From Gammaproteobacteria bacterium (GTDB taxonomy: Bacteria > Pseudomonadota > Gammaproteobacteria > Pseudomonadales > Cellvibrionaceae): a stretch of 5,099 bases of DNA. A program made the position numbers and the translations under genes. The DNA is taken from the NCBI GenBank assembly GCA_021151625.1, contig JAGKWY010000228.1:1-5099 (forward strand), read 5' to 3'. Under the pieces are notes generated by a model, which was not told where the DNA came from, did not search any database, and saw nothing but the letters and a program-made list of their open reading frames with translations. Below, piece after piece: positions 4,826 to 5,099 of this stretch. How positions within the stretch are numbered: position 1 is the first letter of the stretch; every line of letters begins with the position of its first letter.

Positions 4826-5099
4826 ATGTTCAGGAACGACCTCGGGCTTTTAACTTTGTGGCGATTTAAATATTACTCAAAAAAGGTTGGGGCCATTTTT
4901 GGGTGGACTTTTGTCACTACTCTTGCGCTTTTAATTTCTACGAAAGCAAACGCAGTCTACCAATGTGCGGTGACAGGAGAAACTTGTGCGTACCAACTAA
5001 ATGCGACTGGAATATATTGGCAGCTCGTATGTAAGCCGGTTTATTCATGTATATGGGTTCCAGATCCTCCATCACCTCCACCTCCACCGCCCCCTCCAC
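4826..5099 (+). CDS. Secreted Cys/Pro-rich protein, partial (runs off right edge)
   Basis: The frame is open from the ATG to the window end, giving 91 complete residues. Residues 1-20 are an unusually long, basic N-region (WRFKYYSKK). A hydrophobic core (about 21-38) and Ala41-Asn-Ala43 follow, a good Sec signal peptidase I site. The mature part begins VYQCAVTGETCAYQ and has four Cys at 47, 54, 69 and 75, possibly two disulfides, with several Tyr and Trp. From residue 79 it becomes PDPPS followed by eight consecutive Pro, which looks like an extended linker leading to a domain beyond the window. I do not recognise the family. It reads divergently from the replication module, so it is probably an independent unit. 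A large surface or secreted multidomain protein is plausible, but the rest of the gene is needed to judge. Confidence 0.7.
   Translation, partial: MFRNDLGLLTLWRFKYYSKKVGAIFGWTFVTTLALLISTKANAVYQCAVTGETCAYQLNATGIYWQLVCKPVYSCIWVPDPPSPPPPPPPP

Noticed and set aside
4729..4869. A 46-codon plus-strand frame (MLAFKCMDEYGYEGYYSL...) overlapping the start of the right-edge gene in another frame
   Set aside because: No ribosome binding site is seen before either ATG (4729 or 4747). The downstream ATG at 4826 has a strong site and a signal peptide, so this frame is more likely chance. Its fairly protein-like composition keeps it worth a glance.

Overview
The window looks like chromosome from a gammaproteobacterium. 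Cellvibrio and relatives are my best guess, from protein style and gene content; no rRNA or other marker proves it. Four leftward (minus-strand) genes or gene remnants fill the centre (493-4576). Edge-truncated genes with export signals point outward at both ends.

Right to left on the minus strand, the block starts with a two-gene replication module. The first gene (3605-4576) has a probable winged-helix N-terminus and two tandem DnaT-type ssDNA-binding domains. The second (3004-3693) resembles phage lambda replication protein P, the DnaB helicase loader. They overlap by 89 nt. Together they resemble the phage-derived pair proposed elsewhere (as dopC/dopE) to replace DciA or DnaC as chromosomal helicase matchmakers. 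A Bax-like membrane-anchored glucosaminidase (2164-2958) follows 45 nt downstream, probably in the same transcript.

Next is a broken outer-membrane beta-barrel gene (1823-2088). Its signal peptide and first strands are in one frame, and its C-terminal strand, ending in a canonical Phe, is in another, so the middle of the barrel seems to be deleted. Its ancestral stop codon overlaps the start of the next gene, a lipoprotein with four Ig-like modules (493-1833), so the two were probably translationally coupled. A strong intrinsic terminator (445-469) closes this block.

Just left of the terminator, a good sigma70-type promoter (392-421, minus strand) appears to drive a leftward gene of which only the signal peptide start is visible (1-59, GTG start). 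Its predicted leader is about 325 nt and contains a perfect 10-bp inverted repeat. At the right edge a plus-strand gene (4826 to the window end), divergent from the replication module, encodes a secreted protein with four cysteines followed by a polyproline run; it continues past the window.

No tRNA, rRNA, CRISPR array or transposase was seen. The most notable points are the lambda-P/DnaT-type replication pair, the decayed barrel gene fused by overlap to the Ig-like lipoprotein gene, and the unidentified Cys/Pro-rich exported protein.
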